In this document: positions 1 to 7,956 of the stretch, piece after piece
Layout of the letters: each line of letters begins with the position of its first letter
Numbering within the stretch: position 1 is the stretch's first letter
From: an uncultured Lachnospiraceae bacterium
Lineage (GTDB): Bacteria > Bacillota > Clostridia > Lachnospirales > Lachnospiraceae
Length of the DNA stretch: 12,431 bases
NCBI GenBank assembly: GCA_946409475.1
Contig: CAMJWQ010000067.1
Span: 1 to 12,431 of the forward strand
Reading direction: 5' to 3'
The notes under the pieces: model-generated
Seen by the model: the letters and a program-made list of their open reading frames with translations, nothing else
Database searches by the model: none
Told to the model about the DNA's origin: nothing
Program-made: the position numbers and the translations under genes

Positions 1-540
1 ATTTGCATACTTATCAGAGCTTTTGCTTTCACTGAAGCAAAAGCAGTCAAGGTTTTCGTTCCCAAAAGGTAATTCAAGAAGCTCATAGCCTTCAAGCTCA
101 TATAGAATGTTTGAATCAATATCCTTATCGTAATAGCCGATTTGAAGAACCTCGCTCTTTGCACCGGCTTCTGAAAAATACCCTATAGCAATGCTGCTAA
201 AATCATCATATACGGGAGCATCCATGCGCCGGACAGCTAAATAATAATCCATTCCATCTCCTGCTGTCCGCCCTATGATATCGTAATGTCCCATCAGCAT
301 ATCAGACAGTTGTTTTGTTCTGCTTTCGTCCATCTGCTGAAATGAGGCGCCATCAATATAGCTTTCAACAAGAGCAATATACTCTTCATGCGGAGTAAGT
401 GGCATTGGCTCCGGTGTTGTATTCATTGACGTTGGAGATATGGAGCCCGTATGCCTATCACTTTCAGAAGCTGGCCTCGTACACGAAACTGTTAAAAATG
501 TAACAAATAGTAATATAACAAATAAGTACGTTTTTTTCAT
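1..540 (-). CDS. Putative lipoprotein, function unknown (3' end outside window)
   Basis: An open frame runs from an ATG at 540-538 to the window edge, giving 180 codons with no stop. The protein starts MKKTYLFVILLFVTFLTVSC: two lysines, a hydrophobic stretch and a lipobox (LTVS-C) with the lipidated Cys at residue 20. This predicts an exported lipoprotein anchored to the outer face of the membrane. After the Cys comes a Ser/Thr/Pro-rich linker (about residues 21-50), then a mixed alpha/beta-looking segment beginning near EEYIALVESYIDG. The frame is preceded by GGAAGG about 10 nt before the ATG, which supports this start. I do not recognise the domain. It is separated from the ABC permease upstream by a degenerate 320-nt gap, so an operon link is not evident. 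Existence of the gene is well supported; its role is not. Confidence 0.8.
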   Translation of the reverse strand, partial: MKKTYLFVILLFVTFLTVSCTRPASESDRHTGSISPTSMNTTPEPMPLTPHEEYIALVESYIDGASFQQMDESRTKQLSDMLMGHYDIIGRTAGDGMDYYLAVRRMDAPVYDDFSSIAIGYFSEAGAKSEVLQIGYYDKDIDSNILYELEGYELLELPFGNENLDCFCFSESKSSDKYAN

Positions 541-586
541 ATTTCAGGTACCTTCCAAATATTGATATGATTATTTGAACTTTAAC

Positions 587-604
587 TGGCATGATGTGCT
601 GCCA
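587..604. promoter_or_regulatory. Short perfect inverted repeat upstream of the lipoprotein gene
   Basis: TGGCA at 587-591 and TGCCA at 600-604 are perfect inverted copies separated by 8 bases. They lie about 50 nt upstream of the lipoprotein ATG. This spacing and symmetry would suit a small dimeric repressor, but a 5-bp arm is common by chance and no convincing -35/-10 pair overlaps it. Confidence 0.2.
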
Positions 605-654
605 AGTATTTATTTTCCATACCATTTTACTAAATAAGTCCAAGCATTACAAGC

Positions 655-860
655 TTATTTCCGCTTCTTCTGCGCCTGCTTCTCGGAATATTCAAATGCC
701 TGGACTTTGCCAATACCTTTATCAGCAATTGAAATCCCTCCGGTGTCAGCTTGGTATCGTCAATACCCAACTGGCGGCACATCACAACGGCCTGTCTTTC
801 TTGTATACTGCCTTTGAAATTGGCAGCTTCCATTATGGGGTAATGAACGGTTTTTCTGCT
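655..860 (-). pseudogene. Frameshifted remnant of an unidentified gene
   Basis: The 324-nt gap between the permease stop and the lipoprotein start holds protein-like sequence split over two frames. One frame, from an ATG at 833, reads MEAANFKGSIQERQAVVMCR and continues QLGIDDTKLTPEGFQ. Near 727-735 the plausible reading shifts by one base to IADKGIGKVQAFEYSEKQAQ then KKRK and a TAA at 655-657. The joined version has a natural hydrophilic, lysine-rich C-terminus, whereas the unshifted continuation is Arg/Ser-rich and runs on implausibly. Upstream of 833 there is no ribosome binding site next to the ATG, and open codons continue back to about 860. I do not recognise the family. The likely reading is the 3' relic of a decayed gene, perhaps left by an insertion or deletion. 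A sequencing error at about 730 is possible, but the missing 5' part would remain unexplained. Confidence 0.4.
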
Positions 861-864
861 GCGT

Positions 865-2862
865 TTAATTATCTGCCTTCTGTCTGTACATGAACTTCTT
901 TAATATCTCGTTATCTCCGGGATCGGCCCCAGTCCTGCAATTTACCGTACGAAATGTTCTTCCGGCAGAATCTCTATAATAAACTATTAAATGTAGTAAT
1001 TTGTTCTTTTCATTTAATTCATTATCTACACAAAATTCCTCACAAAAAATACCGGGAGCAAGCTCTTCAATAGCCTCCTTATCCGTTATCACGTTCTGCC
1101 AGTCAATAGCTTTGCAACTGTATAATAGCTCATATGTTACCTTGTAGTGCTCCGCAATAACCTTTATTATCTGATAATCGGAAATGCTTTTTTCTGCTTC
1201 AATACCATAGCTTTCGAGCTGATTTATCGTGCCGGTAAAATTTGCATATATGTATCCCGTTCTATCATCCCTGCCTTTAGTTGATTTAAAAGTTAACCTC
1301 CCAATAGGCACCATATTTTTTATATCCTGAATGCTGAGCCGGATCAAATCCTCCTTATAAGCATTCCATAGTGTCTGTTTTTCTTGCTCATTAAGATCCA
1401 GAACATACGATTCCATTCCATTAGACCATTCGATATCATAATTATGAAGTGAATCCAACATTAGAACAGGATAAACCCCTTTTTTATACATTTCCGACTG
1501 ATATATATTATTAAAATCATTAATGGCAGTCCCATCGATATAATAACGCCGATACTGGCTGATACCATTTTTCTTTTCGTACTTAATTAATACTTCATAG
1601 GAATCGCTTACCTCATCCGTTCTATTTCCCTTCACCCAATTGAATGCCCTTTCCATGCAAGCCCCCTCCAGCTGCATCTGCTCTAAAACGGTATCTGCAT
1701 CATTTCCGCTGTCAATAGGAAGAAATGCAATCGCCATAGAATCGATTTCCTGAAGCTCAGGCATTTTAGTCTTCACTCTGCCGGTACCCCATAAAGCACA
1801 GAACAAAACACTTATGCAAAAAATTTCTATCAGCAGCTTTATTCTTTCAGCTGCTATTCTCTTTGCATTAAAAGAAAGAATTATATTTATCATCCCATGC
1901 ATGACCAATGTGCCGAAAAGTATTCCGATAGCTGCAAGAACTATTGAAGAACCGTGTAATGCCAGCGCCTGCAGCTTGCAAACAATCCATATAACTGCCG
2001 GTACAATGCAAAAGTACCGCAAAATATGCTCACTGATCTTAAAGGTAAGCATTCTTCCGTTACGTTCAACCGGATGACTGCAAAAAATCAAATAATTTAC
2101 AATCGAAAAAATAATAGTATAAATAGCAAGTACTAAAATATATGATAAATGGGGTTTAACAGACCAATTAAACAAATCGGCATACTCTTCTAATCCGGCA
2201 GCTTTCCGGTACAGCATTATAGGATCCAGATGCTCCAATAATTTTGTTAATATTTCCGATTTATAATATGATAAGAAAAAAGTATTTAACACTTGATTTA
2301 TTACATATATGACAAAGCGGGGAAAAAATAATAGCAGTAATGCAATCCCAAGGGCATATCCCCAGTTTTGTGCCAGTAATACAGCCAGAATGACCAGGTT
2401 CAAAATAAAAAGATAGCCTAAAATTACAATGATACATCCCCATCCCATACCGGCAGCAGCCTCACTATATTTTGTATATCCCATTGATACGGATATTCTT
2501 AAAAATAGAATCTTGCAGAAAATATAAGGTACTGCAAAAATAAAAAAACTATTTAAGTAGCTTGCAGAAAATAATTGACTGCGCGAGAAAGGAAGACTAA
2601 ATAAAAGATCTGCCTTCTTATCTGATAAAAGATAACTAAATCCGGCTGCTCCACACACGAAACCAATCAAAAGAGAGGCATAAAAAAAAGAAGTATTACC
2701 AGGACCTACATATAAACTTCTGGGTTCACCCGGAGGTATGGAAGCCTTTGTTGCCAGCAAAAGACAAAGCATACCAAGGATATACCACACTAAGAATACT
2801 ACCCATAATCTGCTTTTCAAATCTTCTATCAACAAGTTTTTAAACATTTTTAATGACTTCAT
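865..2862 (-). CDS. ABC-2 type permease with large extracytoplasmic C-terminal domain
   Basis: This 665-residue membrane protein is the partner of the ATPase encoded just upstream; the two frames overlap by 4 nt (ATGA). Hydrophobic segments occur at about residues 19-37, 60-78, 101-119, 142-162, 165-187, 240-262, 282-298, 304-328 and 342-359. The loop after segment 2 reads SDKKADLLFSLPFSRSQLF. This DKK..D...SLP..R..LF pattern is one I associate with Firmicutes ABC-2 permeases carrying a C-terminal DUF6449-like domain, though I assign that from memory. Residues 360-665 are hydrophilic and probably form a domain outside the membrane. AGAGG lies 7 nt before the ATG. Substrate is unknown; relatives are linked to peptide or antibiotic efflux, or to envelope stress. 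No GntR (YtrA-like) regulator, often found with such pairs, is present beside it. Confidence 0.85.
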   Translation of the reverse strand: MKSLKMFKNLLIEDLKSRLWVVFLVWYILGMLCLLLATKASIPPGEPRSLYVGPGNTSFFYASLLIGFVCGAAGFSYLLSDKKADLLFSLPFSRSQLFSASYLNSFFIFAVPYIFCKILFLRISVSMGYTKYSEAAAGMGWGCIIVILGYLFILNLVILAVLLAQNWGYALGIALLLLFFPRFVIYVINQVLNTFFLSYYKSEILTKLLEHLDPIMLYRKAAGLEEYADLFNWSVKPHLSYILVLAIYTIIFSIVNYLIFCSHPVERNGRMLTFKISEHILRYFCIVPAVIWIVCKLQALALHGSSIVLAAIGILFGTLVMHGMINIILSFNAKRIAAERIKLLIEIFCISVLFCALWGTGRVKTKMPELQEIDSMAIAFLPIDSGNDADTVLEQMQLEGACMERAFNWVKGNRTDEVSDSYEVLIKYEKKNGISQYRRYYIDGTAINDFNNIYQSEMYKKGVYPVLMLDSLHNYDIEWSNGMESYVLDLNEQEKQTLWNAYKEDLIRLSIQDIKNMVPIGRLTFKSTKGRDDRTGYIYANFTGTINQLESYGIEAEKSISDYQIIKVIAEHYKVTYELLYSCKAIDWQNVITDKEAIEELAPGIFCEEFCVDNELNEKNKLLHLIVYYRDSAGRTFRTVNCRTGADPGDNEILKKFMYRQKADN

Positions 2863-3527
2863 TTAACTTCCTCTGAATGGTCTGCATACAAATCAGCACG
2901 CTCTTTTTTATTTAGTATTTTTCCCCGATGTAAGAATCCCTTCATCGTACTTATCTTCTCTAATTCCTCCAAGTGATGTGAAACCATAACGATTGTCATG
3001 TTTCTGCCTTCCATAGCATCTCTAAGCAGCTGATTTACTAATTTTCTCACAACAGGATCAAGCCCGTCAAATATTTCATCACAAAACATATATTTTGTAC
3101 AGGCACAGATACCCGCGGCTATAAAGACCTGTTTCTTCATTCCTTTAGAAAAATTATCAATGACCTTATTCTCATCTAATTCAAATGTGTTCAATATATA
3201 TCTGAACTCATCCATATCAAAATCTAAGTAAAACCTTTTATAAAAGCATGCTATGGACAGAGGTGTGGAATACCGGGGATAGTACTGATTATCCGGCATA
3301 TAAAAGATATTTCTTTTTGCACTAACAGATGGCATAATTTTACCATCAATTTTTATTTCACCGGAATCCGCCTTTGAAATTCCGGCCGCTAATCGAAGTA
3401 GTGTACTTTTCCCGGCTCCATTTTCGCCGATCAATCCGTATATATTTTTATCCGGGATACAAAATGTCACATCATTGAGTGCAACAATATTTTCATATTT
3501 CTTTGTGATATTTATTATGTCGAGCAT
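2859..3527 (-). CDS. ABC transporter ATP-binding protein
   Basis: This cytoplasmic ATPase energises the permease encoded next. I chose the ATG at 3527 (222 residues) because AAAGGG precedes it at about the right distance. An in-frame ATG at 3542 would add MKGIK but has no ribosome binding site. Numbered from the longer form, Walker A is GENGAGKST at 39-47, the signature is FSKGMKKQ at 131-138 (in place of LSGGQ), Walker B is YMFCDEIFDGLD with D155/E156, and the switch histidine is H189. The FSKGM signature and the DE-[IAV]-F-DGLD form, in place of DEPTNGLD, fit the exporter-type ATPases paired with ABC-2 permeases. The catalytic residues are intact. It is expressed from the promoter at 3705-3732 through a structured leader. 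Substrate cannot be told from the ATPase. Confidence 0.9.
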   Translation of the reverse strand: MLDIINITKKYENIVALNDVTFCIPDKNIYGLIGENGAGKSTLLRLAAGISKADSGEIKIDGKIMPSVSAKRNIFYMPDNQYYPRYSTPLSIACFYKRFYLDFDMDEFRYILNTFELDENKVIDNFSKGMKKQVFIAAGICACTKYMFCDEIFDGLDPVVRKLVNQLLRDAMEGRNMTIVMVSHHLEELEKISTMKGFLHRGKILNKKERADLYADHSEEVK

Positions 3528-3554
3528 TTTTATCCCTTTCATTCATATATATAT

Positions 3555-3703
3555 TCTGGTCGCGCCTGTTTTCCTTCCGATAAGTTGTCATCAGAAACAA
3601 AAATACGTTTCTGATGACACTCCAAAGCTCCGCTTCCTCGTTAACTTATCGGGTGAAATCAAATGCTCCCTCTGGTCGCGCTTGATTTCCTTCCGATAAG
3701 TTA
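3555..3703 (-). repeat. Structured palindromic/direct repeat element in the ABC operon 5' leader
   Basis: Two 32-nt direct copies lie at 3555-3586 and 3671-3702, starting TCTGGTCGCGC and ending TTCCGATAAGTT, with 30 of 32 bases identical. Between them is an inverted copy of their ends: TAACTTATCGG at 3642-3652 matches CCGATAAGTTA at 3693-3703, and AACTTATCGG at 3643-3652 matches CCGATAAGTT at 3577-3586. Inside the first pair, GAAATCAA (3655-3662) is inverted as TTGATTTC (3682-3689). Inside the second, GTCATCAGAAAC (3587-3598) is perfectly inverted at 3607-3618 with an 8-base loop. The middle arm can therefore pair with either flank but not both. It may be a REP/MITE-like repeat or an RNA switch. 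No transposase is present. Confidence 0.75.
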
Positions 3704-3704
3704 C

Positions 3705-3732
3705 ATTATATATCATTATTTTTTGATTTCAA
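3705..3732 (-). promoter_or_regulatory. Sigma-A type promoter for the ABC operon
   Basis: On the minus strand, TTGAAA (3727-3732) and TATAAT (3705-3710) are separated by 16 bases. The start of transcription would fall near 3698, so almost the whole repeat element at 3555-3703 would be transcribed as an untranslated leader of about 170 nt before the ATPase start at 3527. Confidence 0.65.
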
Positions 3733-3751
3733 ACTTTAAAATTGGATGGGT

Positions 3752-3800
3752 AATCCATCGGGGTAAAAATTCTTATTAAATTAACAGAAACACTGTCATA
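3752..3800 (-). terminator. Weak terminator candidates after the metNIQ-dehydrogenase operon
   Basis: Downstream of the dehydrogenase stop, the minus strand carries a short ACAG/CTGT hairpin near 3785-3798. A GATGG/CCATC (or TGGAT/ATCCA) hairpin also lies near 3745-3765. Each is followed within 20 bases by T-rich DNA. Stems of five base pairs are marginal, so some read-through into the ABC operon is possible. Confidence 0.25.
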
Positions 3801-3815
3801 TATTGCTTTTTCATG

Positions 3816-5267
3816 TTATTGAATAGCTTTTTGAAATATATACACTTTACCATCATTTAAAATATGTTTACTGTCTAATGCATTCTTTATAGCATTCATA
3901 ATTTGTATATTGATACTGTTTGTTTCTTTCAGAAAATAATGCTGTTTACTAATCCCTATTCCATGCTCTCCTGATGTCAGTCCACCAAGCTCATAGGCCT
4001 TACCATAGACCTGTTCCATATTTTCCTTTAACTCCCGCTCCCATTCCTTTTGTGAGCGTTCTCCCCGGACTACACACAAATGCACGTTTCCGTCACCTGC
4101 ATGTCCGAAGCTGACCATCTGCATACCGCTCTTTTTTTCTAATTCATGAACAAACGAAATGAATGCGGCTGTTTTATTTATGGGTACCACAATATCTACA
4201 GGCTCCTGTTCCGACACCGCTTCCACTGCCTTGACCAGTACACCTCTGATTTTCCAGACATCTGCGGCTGTCTCTTTATCTTCCAGCAGCAGGAAGTCAA
4301 GTGCTCCTTTTTTTCTTGCCAGCTGCCCGATTCTCTTAACGTCAGCCTCAATTTCTGAAGGATGACCATCAAAGGTCAGGATAATATAGGCTGCTGCCTG
4401 TGGGTACGGAAATTGCAGACCCAAAAACTCTTCGCCCAGTTTTATTATTTTTCTTTCTACAAATTCAATGGCTGTCGGGTTTGTATTTTCATTAATAATA
4501 TGCCAGACAGCTTCCATACCGGTATGTAAATCGGCAAAGGGAACCAGTACGCTTATAGAAGCCTCCGGCTTTGGCATGATTTTCAAAATGCACTTCGTAA
4601 TAACCCCTAATGTACCCTCCGAACCGATCAGGAGATGCTTTAAGGCCAGACCGGAGCTGTCCTTGATATTCTTACTGCCTACGGTCATGACTCTTCCGTC
4701 GGCCAATACTACCTCCAGTCCCATGACATAATCTCTGGTAACGCCGTATTTAACGGCTCTCATCCCTCCGGCATTGGTACTGATATTACCTCCTATTGTA
4801 GCGGTCTTTTCACCCGGATCCGGAGGATAAAAAAAGCCTTTTCCTTCTACATATTCCTGAAAATCCTGCAACGTCACACCCGGTTCCACAGTGGCTGTAA
4901 AGGTCTCCTTATCCAGTTCCAGAATATGATTCATTTCCGATACATCTAAGACAATTCCTCCCTTTAGGGGCACGGTGGAGCCTACCAGATTAGTACCTGC
5001 TCCTCTTGGGGTCACAGATATATTATTCTCCCAGGCAAACCTAAGCACCTTGCTTACTTCCATAGCAGAAACGGTACGGACTAAAGCCCATACCGTTCCC
5101 TTCCTTCTTCCCAGCACATCACTTTTGTATCTATCATCTACCTCTTCTTCAAATAAAACTCTATTTTTATCTCCGATGGCAGACAGCAGCCTTTGTTTTA
5201 ATACTTCCACATCCATATCCTCCAATCTCAAAGAGTCAAGCTTATCTATTTTATCTATTCCTGCCAT
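3816..5267 (-). CDS. FAD-linked 2-hydroxyacid dehydrogenase/oxidase (GlcD/D-lactate dehydrogenase family)
   Basis: This 483-residue flavoprotein of the VAO/PCMH fold oxidises 2-hydroxyacids (glycolate, D-lactate or relatives) to 2-oxoacids. The FAD domain shows PRGAGTNLVGS at 87-97, PPDPG at 148-152, GGNISTNAGG at 159-168 and GSEGTLGV at 215-222. The C-terminal oxidase domain has FGHAGDGNVH at 387-396, with the family's metal/substrate histidines, and GEHGIG at 433-438. Length and motifs are complete, and there is no signal peptide. Its ATG lies inside the 3' end of metQ with a 13-nt overlap (5255-5267), and GGGAG sits about 13 nt upstream, so translation is probably coupled. Fixed placement in a methionine-type importer operon suggests the substrate could be a sulfur-containing hydroxyacid such as methionine hydroxy analogue. 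That is inference only; D-lactate or 2-hydroxyglutarate is equally possible biochemically. Confidence 0.88.
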   Translation of the reverse strand: MAGIDKIDKLDSLRLEDMDVEVLKQRLLSAIGDKNRVLFEEEVDDRYKSDVLGRRKGTVWALVRTVSAMEVSKVLRFAWENNISVTPRGAGTNLVGSTVPLKGGIVLDVSEMNHILELDKETFTATVEPGVTLQDFQEYVEGKGFFYPPDPGEKTATIGGNISTNAGGMRAVKYGVTRDYVMGLEVVLADGRVMTVGSKNIKDSSGLALKHLLIGSEGTLGVITKCILKIMPKPEASISVLVPFADLHTGMEAVWHIINENTNPTAIEFVERKIIKLGEEFLGLQFPYPQAAAYIILTFDGHPSEIEADVKRIGQLARKKGALDFLLLEDKETAADVWKIRGVLVKAVEAVSEQEPVDIVVPINKTAAFISFVHELEKKSGMQMVSFGHAGDGNVHLCVVRGERSQKEWERELKENMEQVYGKAYELGGLTSGEHGIGISKQHYFLKETNSINIQIMNAIKNALDSKHILNDGKVYIFQKAIQ

Positions 5268-6088
5268 GCGGCTATGTAAGCTCCCTTAAACGTATCTGCA
5301 TATACTTCTTCTACGGCATCTGACTGATATACTTCTACAATTCTTTTATAAACTTCGTTATCGGCTTCCTCCGATCTGGCTGCTATTAAGTTAACATAGC
5401 TTTTTCCTTCATATATGCTGACATTATCCTGAAATATGGCATCTTCACCGGGATTTAACCCGTTATCCAATGCATAGTTGCAATTAATTACCGCTGCGGT
5501 AACGTCCGGTAACAGGGCATATACGTTTCCGGCATCTACTTCTACTAATTCTATATTAAGAGAATTATCTGTGATATCGGCGACTTCCGGGCTGTCTCCT
5601 GCTTCAGGATTCAATGTTATAATTCCTGCTGCTTCTAAGATTTTTAAAGCACGCCCTTCGTTGGTGGCATCATTCGGTACTGCGATCTTGGCTCCTTCTG
5701 TAATTTCACTGACGTCTTCTATTTTATCGGAATAGATATTCATGGCGGAAATAAAGGTATCTCCTATAGCTTCAATTTCATAGCCGTTATTTTCAATTTC
5801 ACTGTTCAGATACGCATAATGCTGGAATGCATTCAAATCCGTTTCTCCGTTGTCAAGAGCCTGATTCGGAGTCGTATAATCTGTAAAGCTGACCAATTCT
5901 ATTTGAATACCTTCTTCCTTTAACTGTTCGATTACCGGATCCCACATTTCATTGGCTTCTCCCACAACTCCGACTTTTACGGTTACCTCCTCACTTTCCT
6001 TATCTTTACTTCCACATGCCGTTACGGAAAGGGCAACTGCTAAAACTGCTATAGCAGAGACTGCCTTTTTCACATTAAATTTTTTCAT
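5255..6088 (-). CDS. metQ: MetQ/NlpA-family substrate-binding lipoprotein
   Basis: This 277-residue extracytoplasmic solute receptor feeds the MetN/MetI importer. The N-terminus has a lysine-rich start, a hydrophobic core and the lipobox LSVTA-C with Cys25. The mature part follows the NlpA pattern: KVGVVGEANEMWDPV at about 38-52, then PNQALDNGETDLNAFQHY around 74-91, and AVPNDATNEGRALKILE further on. NAFQH is the hinge/ligand region conserved in methionine receptors. AGAGGA precedes the ATG. A 134-nt AT-rich gap separates it from metI, with no clear terminator, so all three genes plausibly share a transcript. Family members bind L- or D-methionine, and some bind cystine or other sulfur compounds. 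The Met/Cys-rich leader at the operon head supports a sulfur amino acid substrate but does not choose between them. Confidence 0.92.
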   Translation of the reverse strand: MKKFNVKKAVSAIAVLAVALSVTACGSKDKESEEVTVKVGVVGEANEMWDPVIEQLKEEGIQIELVSFTDYTTPNQALDNGETDLNAFQHYAYLNSEIENNGYEIEAIGDTFISAMNIYSDKIEDVSEITEGAKIAVPNDATNEGRALKILEAAGIITLNPEAGDSPEVADITDNSLNIELVEVDAGNVYALLPDVTAAVINCNYALDNGLNPGEDAIFQDNVSIYEGKSYVNLIAARSEEADNEVYKRIVEVYQSDAVEEVYADTFKGAYIAAWQE

Positions 6089-6222
6089 AATTATTTTCCT
6101 CTTTTCTTTTTCTCTTTATTTTTATGTTTTATTTAAACCGGTAGTTTAACTCCGGGTTTTCCATAGTTAATGCAAGTTCATGATTAGATTTAAGCTCCTT
6201 TAGGGAGTTTAGGAAATGCATC

Positions 6223-6903
6223 TTAATGTGTATGTTTTTTTTCAATATAGGTTCCAAACAGCTGAATGCAGCTTACTAAAAGAACTAATACGATAACGGC
6301 TACATAGGTGACATCTATCTGATTTCTCTGATACCCGAACCGTATGGCAAAATCCCCAAGTCCTCCGGCGCCTACGGCCCCTGCCATGGCAGTCAGCCCA
6401 ATGAGGCTTATGGCTGTTATGGTGGTACCTCTTGCTATCCCTCCGATACATTCCTTTAGATATACCCTGAAAATAATTTCTAATTTCCCGGAACCCATAG
6501 ACTGGGCTGCTTCCACAAGACCGGGATTTAATTCCGCAAGTGCTGCTTCAATCTGTCTGGAATAAAAAGGAACGGTTCCGAATACTAAAGGTACAATGGC
6601 ACCCTCTACCCCAATTGCGGTTCCGGCAATTAATCTGGTAAGGGGTATAAGACCTGCCAGTAAAATAATAAAGGGTATGGAACGGAAAAAATTAATTCCT
6701 TTATCCAATATCTGAAAGATTACGGTATTTTGAAGGATACCGCCCTTTTTAGTCATAGTCAGCGTAATTCCTAAAATCATTCCTAAGACAAAGGATATGG
6801 AGCCTGACCAGAGCAGCATTACTAATGTCTCTCCTACACTTTTATAAAAATCAGGAAGCTTTGTCATAACATTGGGTAATAGATCATTCAATAACTCCTG
6901 CAT
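6223..6903 (-). CDS. metI: MetI-family ABC importer permease
   Basis: This 226-residue integral membrane protein forms the translocation channel of a methionine-uptake-type importer. Five hydrophobic segments are visible: about 24-50, 60-88, 98-118, 150-182 and 199-220. The cytoplasmic coupling loop reads EAAQSMG at 131-137, the EAA---G motif that contacts the ATPase. The motif RSIPFIILL near 74-82 and the GAVGAGGLGDFAIRFGYQR stretch near 175-193 are typical of MetI. The start is well fixed: GGAGGTGAT lies 6 nt before the ATG, inside the last codons of metN. The two frames overlap by 20 nt, which implies coupled translation and matched subunit supply. Confidence 0.93.
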   Translation of the reverse strand: MQELLNDLLPNVMTKLPDFYKSVGETLVMLLWSGSISFVLGMILGITLTMTKKGGILQNTVIFQILDKGINFFRSIPFIILLAGLIPLTRLIAGTAIGVEGAIVPLVFGTVPFYSRQIEAALAELNPGLVEAAQSMGSGKLEIIFRVYLKECIGGIARGTTITAISLIGLTAMAGAVGAGGLGDFAIRFGYQRNQIDVTYVAVIVLVLLVSCIQLFGTYIEKKHTH

Positions 6904-7930
6904 CTAAAATCACCTCCACTCCTACATTTTTTTGTCTTAAATAGTAAATCGCTTCCTCAATATCCTCCCGCTTTCCTTTTACGATGGATACCAGGCCTCC
7001 AATGGGATTTTCTCCAATCAATTCAATGTTTCCGAAAATAATATTGATGTCCAAATGAAATTGCCTGGATATCTGTGATACCAAAGCCTCCGATACACTT
7101 CTTTCCAAATACTTGAATTTCAAAATGCACTCACCGGGAAACAGCTCCGTTACGGAAACCTTCTTCTCTATCAGCTCATGAATTTTGTTCAGATTAGAGG
7201 TACTGTCTACAAAATCCTTTGTAATTTTCTTCTTTGGATTGGCAAATACCTGAAAAACATCTCCGTCTTCTACTACTTCTCCGTCCTCCATGACAAAGAC
7301 CTTAACGCAAATTTCTTTTACTACCTGCATTTCGTGGGTTATCACTACGATTGTGATTTGCAGCCTTTCATTCAGTTCTTTCAAAAGATTTAAGATGGAT
7401 TTGGTCGTTTGGGGATCAAGAGCACTTGTGGCCTCATCGCTAAGGAGTATGTGGGGATCATTGGCTAAGGCTCTTGCAATGGCCACTCTTTGTTTCTGAC
7501 CTCCGCTAAGCTGTGACGGATAAGCCTTTGCTTTATCACTAAGTCCCACCAGCTCCAACAGAGAATTCACTTTTTTGTTAATTTCCTCTTTCTTTAATCC
7601 GCTGTGCTTCAATGGGTAAGAAACATTCTGAAATACATTTCTGGAGGAAAAGAGATTAAAGTGCTGGAATATCATACCGATCTTTTTCCTTTTTTCCCGC
7701 AGCTCTTTATCCGAAAGTCCTGTAAGCTCCGTATCATCAATGAAAACCTTTCCATTTGTCGGCCTTTCCAAAAGATTAATACAGCGGACCAGTGTAGATT
7801 TTCCTGCGCCGGAAAATCCGATAATACCGTATATCTTACCTTTTTCCATTTCTAAATTCACATTTTTAACAGCTTCTACTGCGTGCCCCTCTGCTTCGAA
7901 GCGCTTACTTACATTTTCAAATCGTATCAT
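6884..7930 (-). CDS. metN: MetN methionine-type ABC importer ATPase with NIL domain
   Basis: This 348-residue cytoplasmic ATPase powers uptake by MetI/MetQ. Numbering from the ATG at 7930, Walker A is GFSGAGKST at 38-46 and the Q-loop is Q89. The signature is LSGGQKQR at 141-148, Walker B is ILLSDEATSALD at 161-172 and the switch histidine is H199. Residues from about 265 to the end form the NIL domain, the regulatory domain that binds the transported amino acid and inhibits uptake when the cell is replete. I prefer 7930 over the in-frame ATG at 7951. GGAGG lies 6 nt before the former, and the extra residues (MRQWRRD) come from inserted repeat DNA. Transcription comes from 8390-8419 through a Met/Cys-rich leader peptide and a terminator, so expression is probably controlled by attenuation. 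Confidence 0.93.
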   Translation of the reverse strand: MIRFENVSKRFEAEGHAVEAVKNVNLEMEKGKIYGIIGFSGAGKSTLVRCINLLERPTNGKVFIDDTELTGLSDKELREKRKKIGMIFQHFNLFSSRNVFQNVSYPLKHSGLKKEEINKKVNSLLELVGLSDKAKAYPSQLSGGQKQRVAIARALANDPHILLSDEATSALDPQTTKSILNLLKELNERLQITIVVITHEMQVVKEICVKVFVMEDGEVVEDGDVFQVFANPKKKITKDFVDSTSNLNKIHELIEKKVSVTELFPGECILKFKYLERSVSEALVSQISRQFHLDINIIFGNIELIGENPIGGLVSIVKGKREDIEEAIYYLRQKNVGVEVILDAGVIE

Positions 7931-7956
7931 ATCTCTCCTCCATTGCCTCATGCTTT

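Noticed and set aside
630..833. A 67-codon minus-strand ORF taken as an intact small gene
   Set aside because: It has no ribosome binding site, its last 20 residues are an improbable Arg/Ser-rich run, and a better C-terminus appears in the next frame. I list it as a frameshifted remnant.
3555..3702. CRISPR array
   Set aside because: There are only two direct copies, the intervening DNA is an inverted form of the same sequence and not a unique spacer, and there are no cas genes.
4975..5289. A 104-codon plus-strand ORF, and similar shorter ones opposite the dehydrogenase
   Set aside because: They are antisense shadows of the FAD-linked dehydrogenase, Ser/Leu/Thr-rich, and have no translation signals.
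6089..6222. Terminator or separate promoter between metI and metQ
   Set aside because: The 134-nt gap is AT-rich and contains only a weak CTCC/GGAG stem with no T-run after it; nothing there is strong enough to annotate.
7931..7951. metN start at the upstream in-frame ATG (7951)
   Set aside because: No ribosome binding site precedes it and the extra residues derive from the repeat boundary; the ATG at 7930 has GGAGG at ideal spacing and begins with the family's usual MIRFENVSK.
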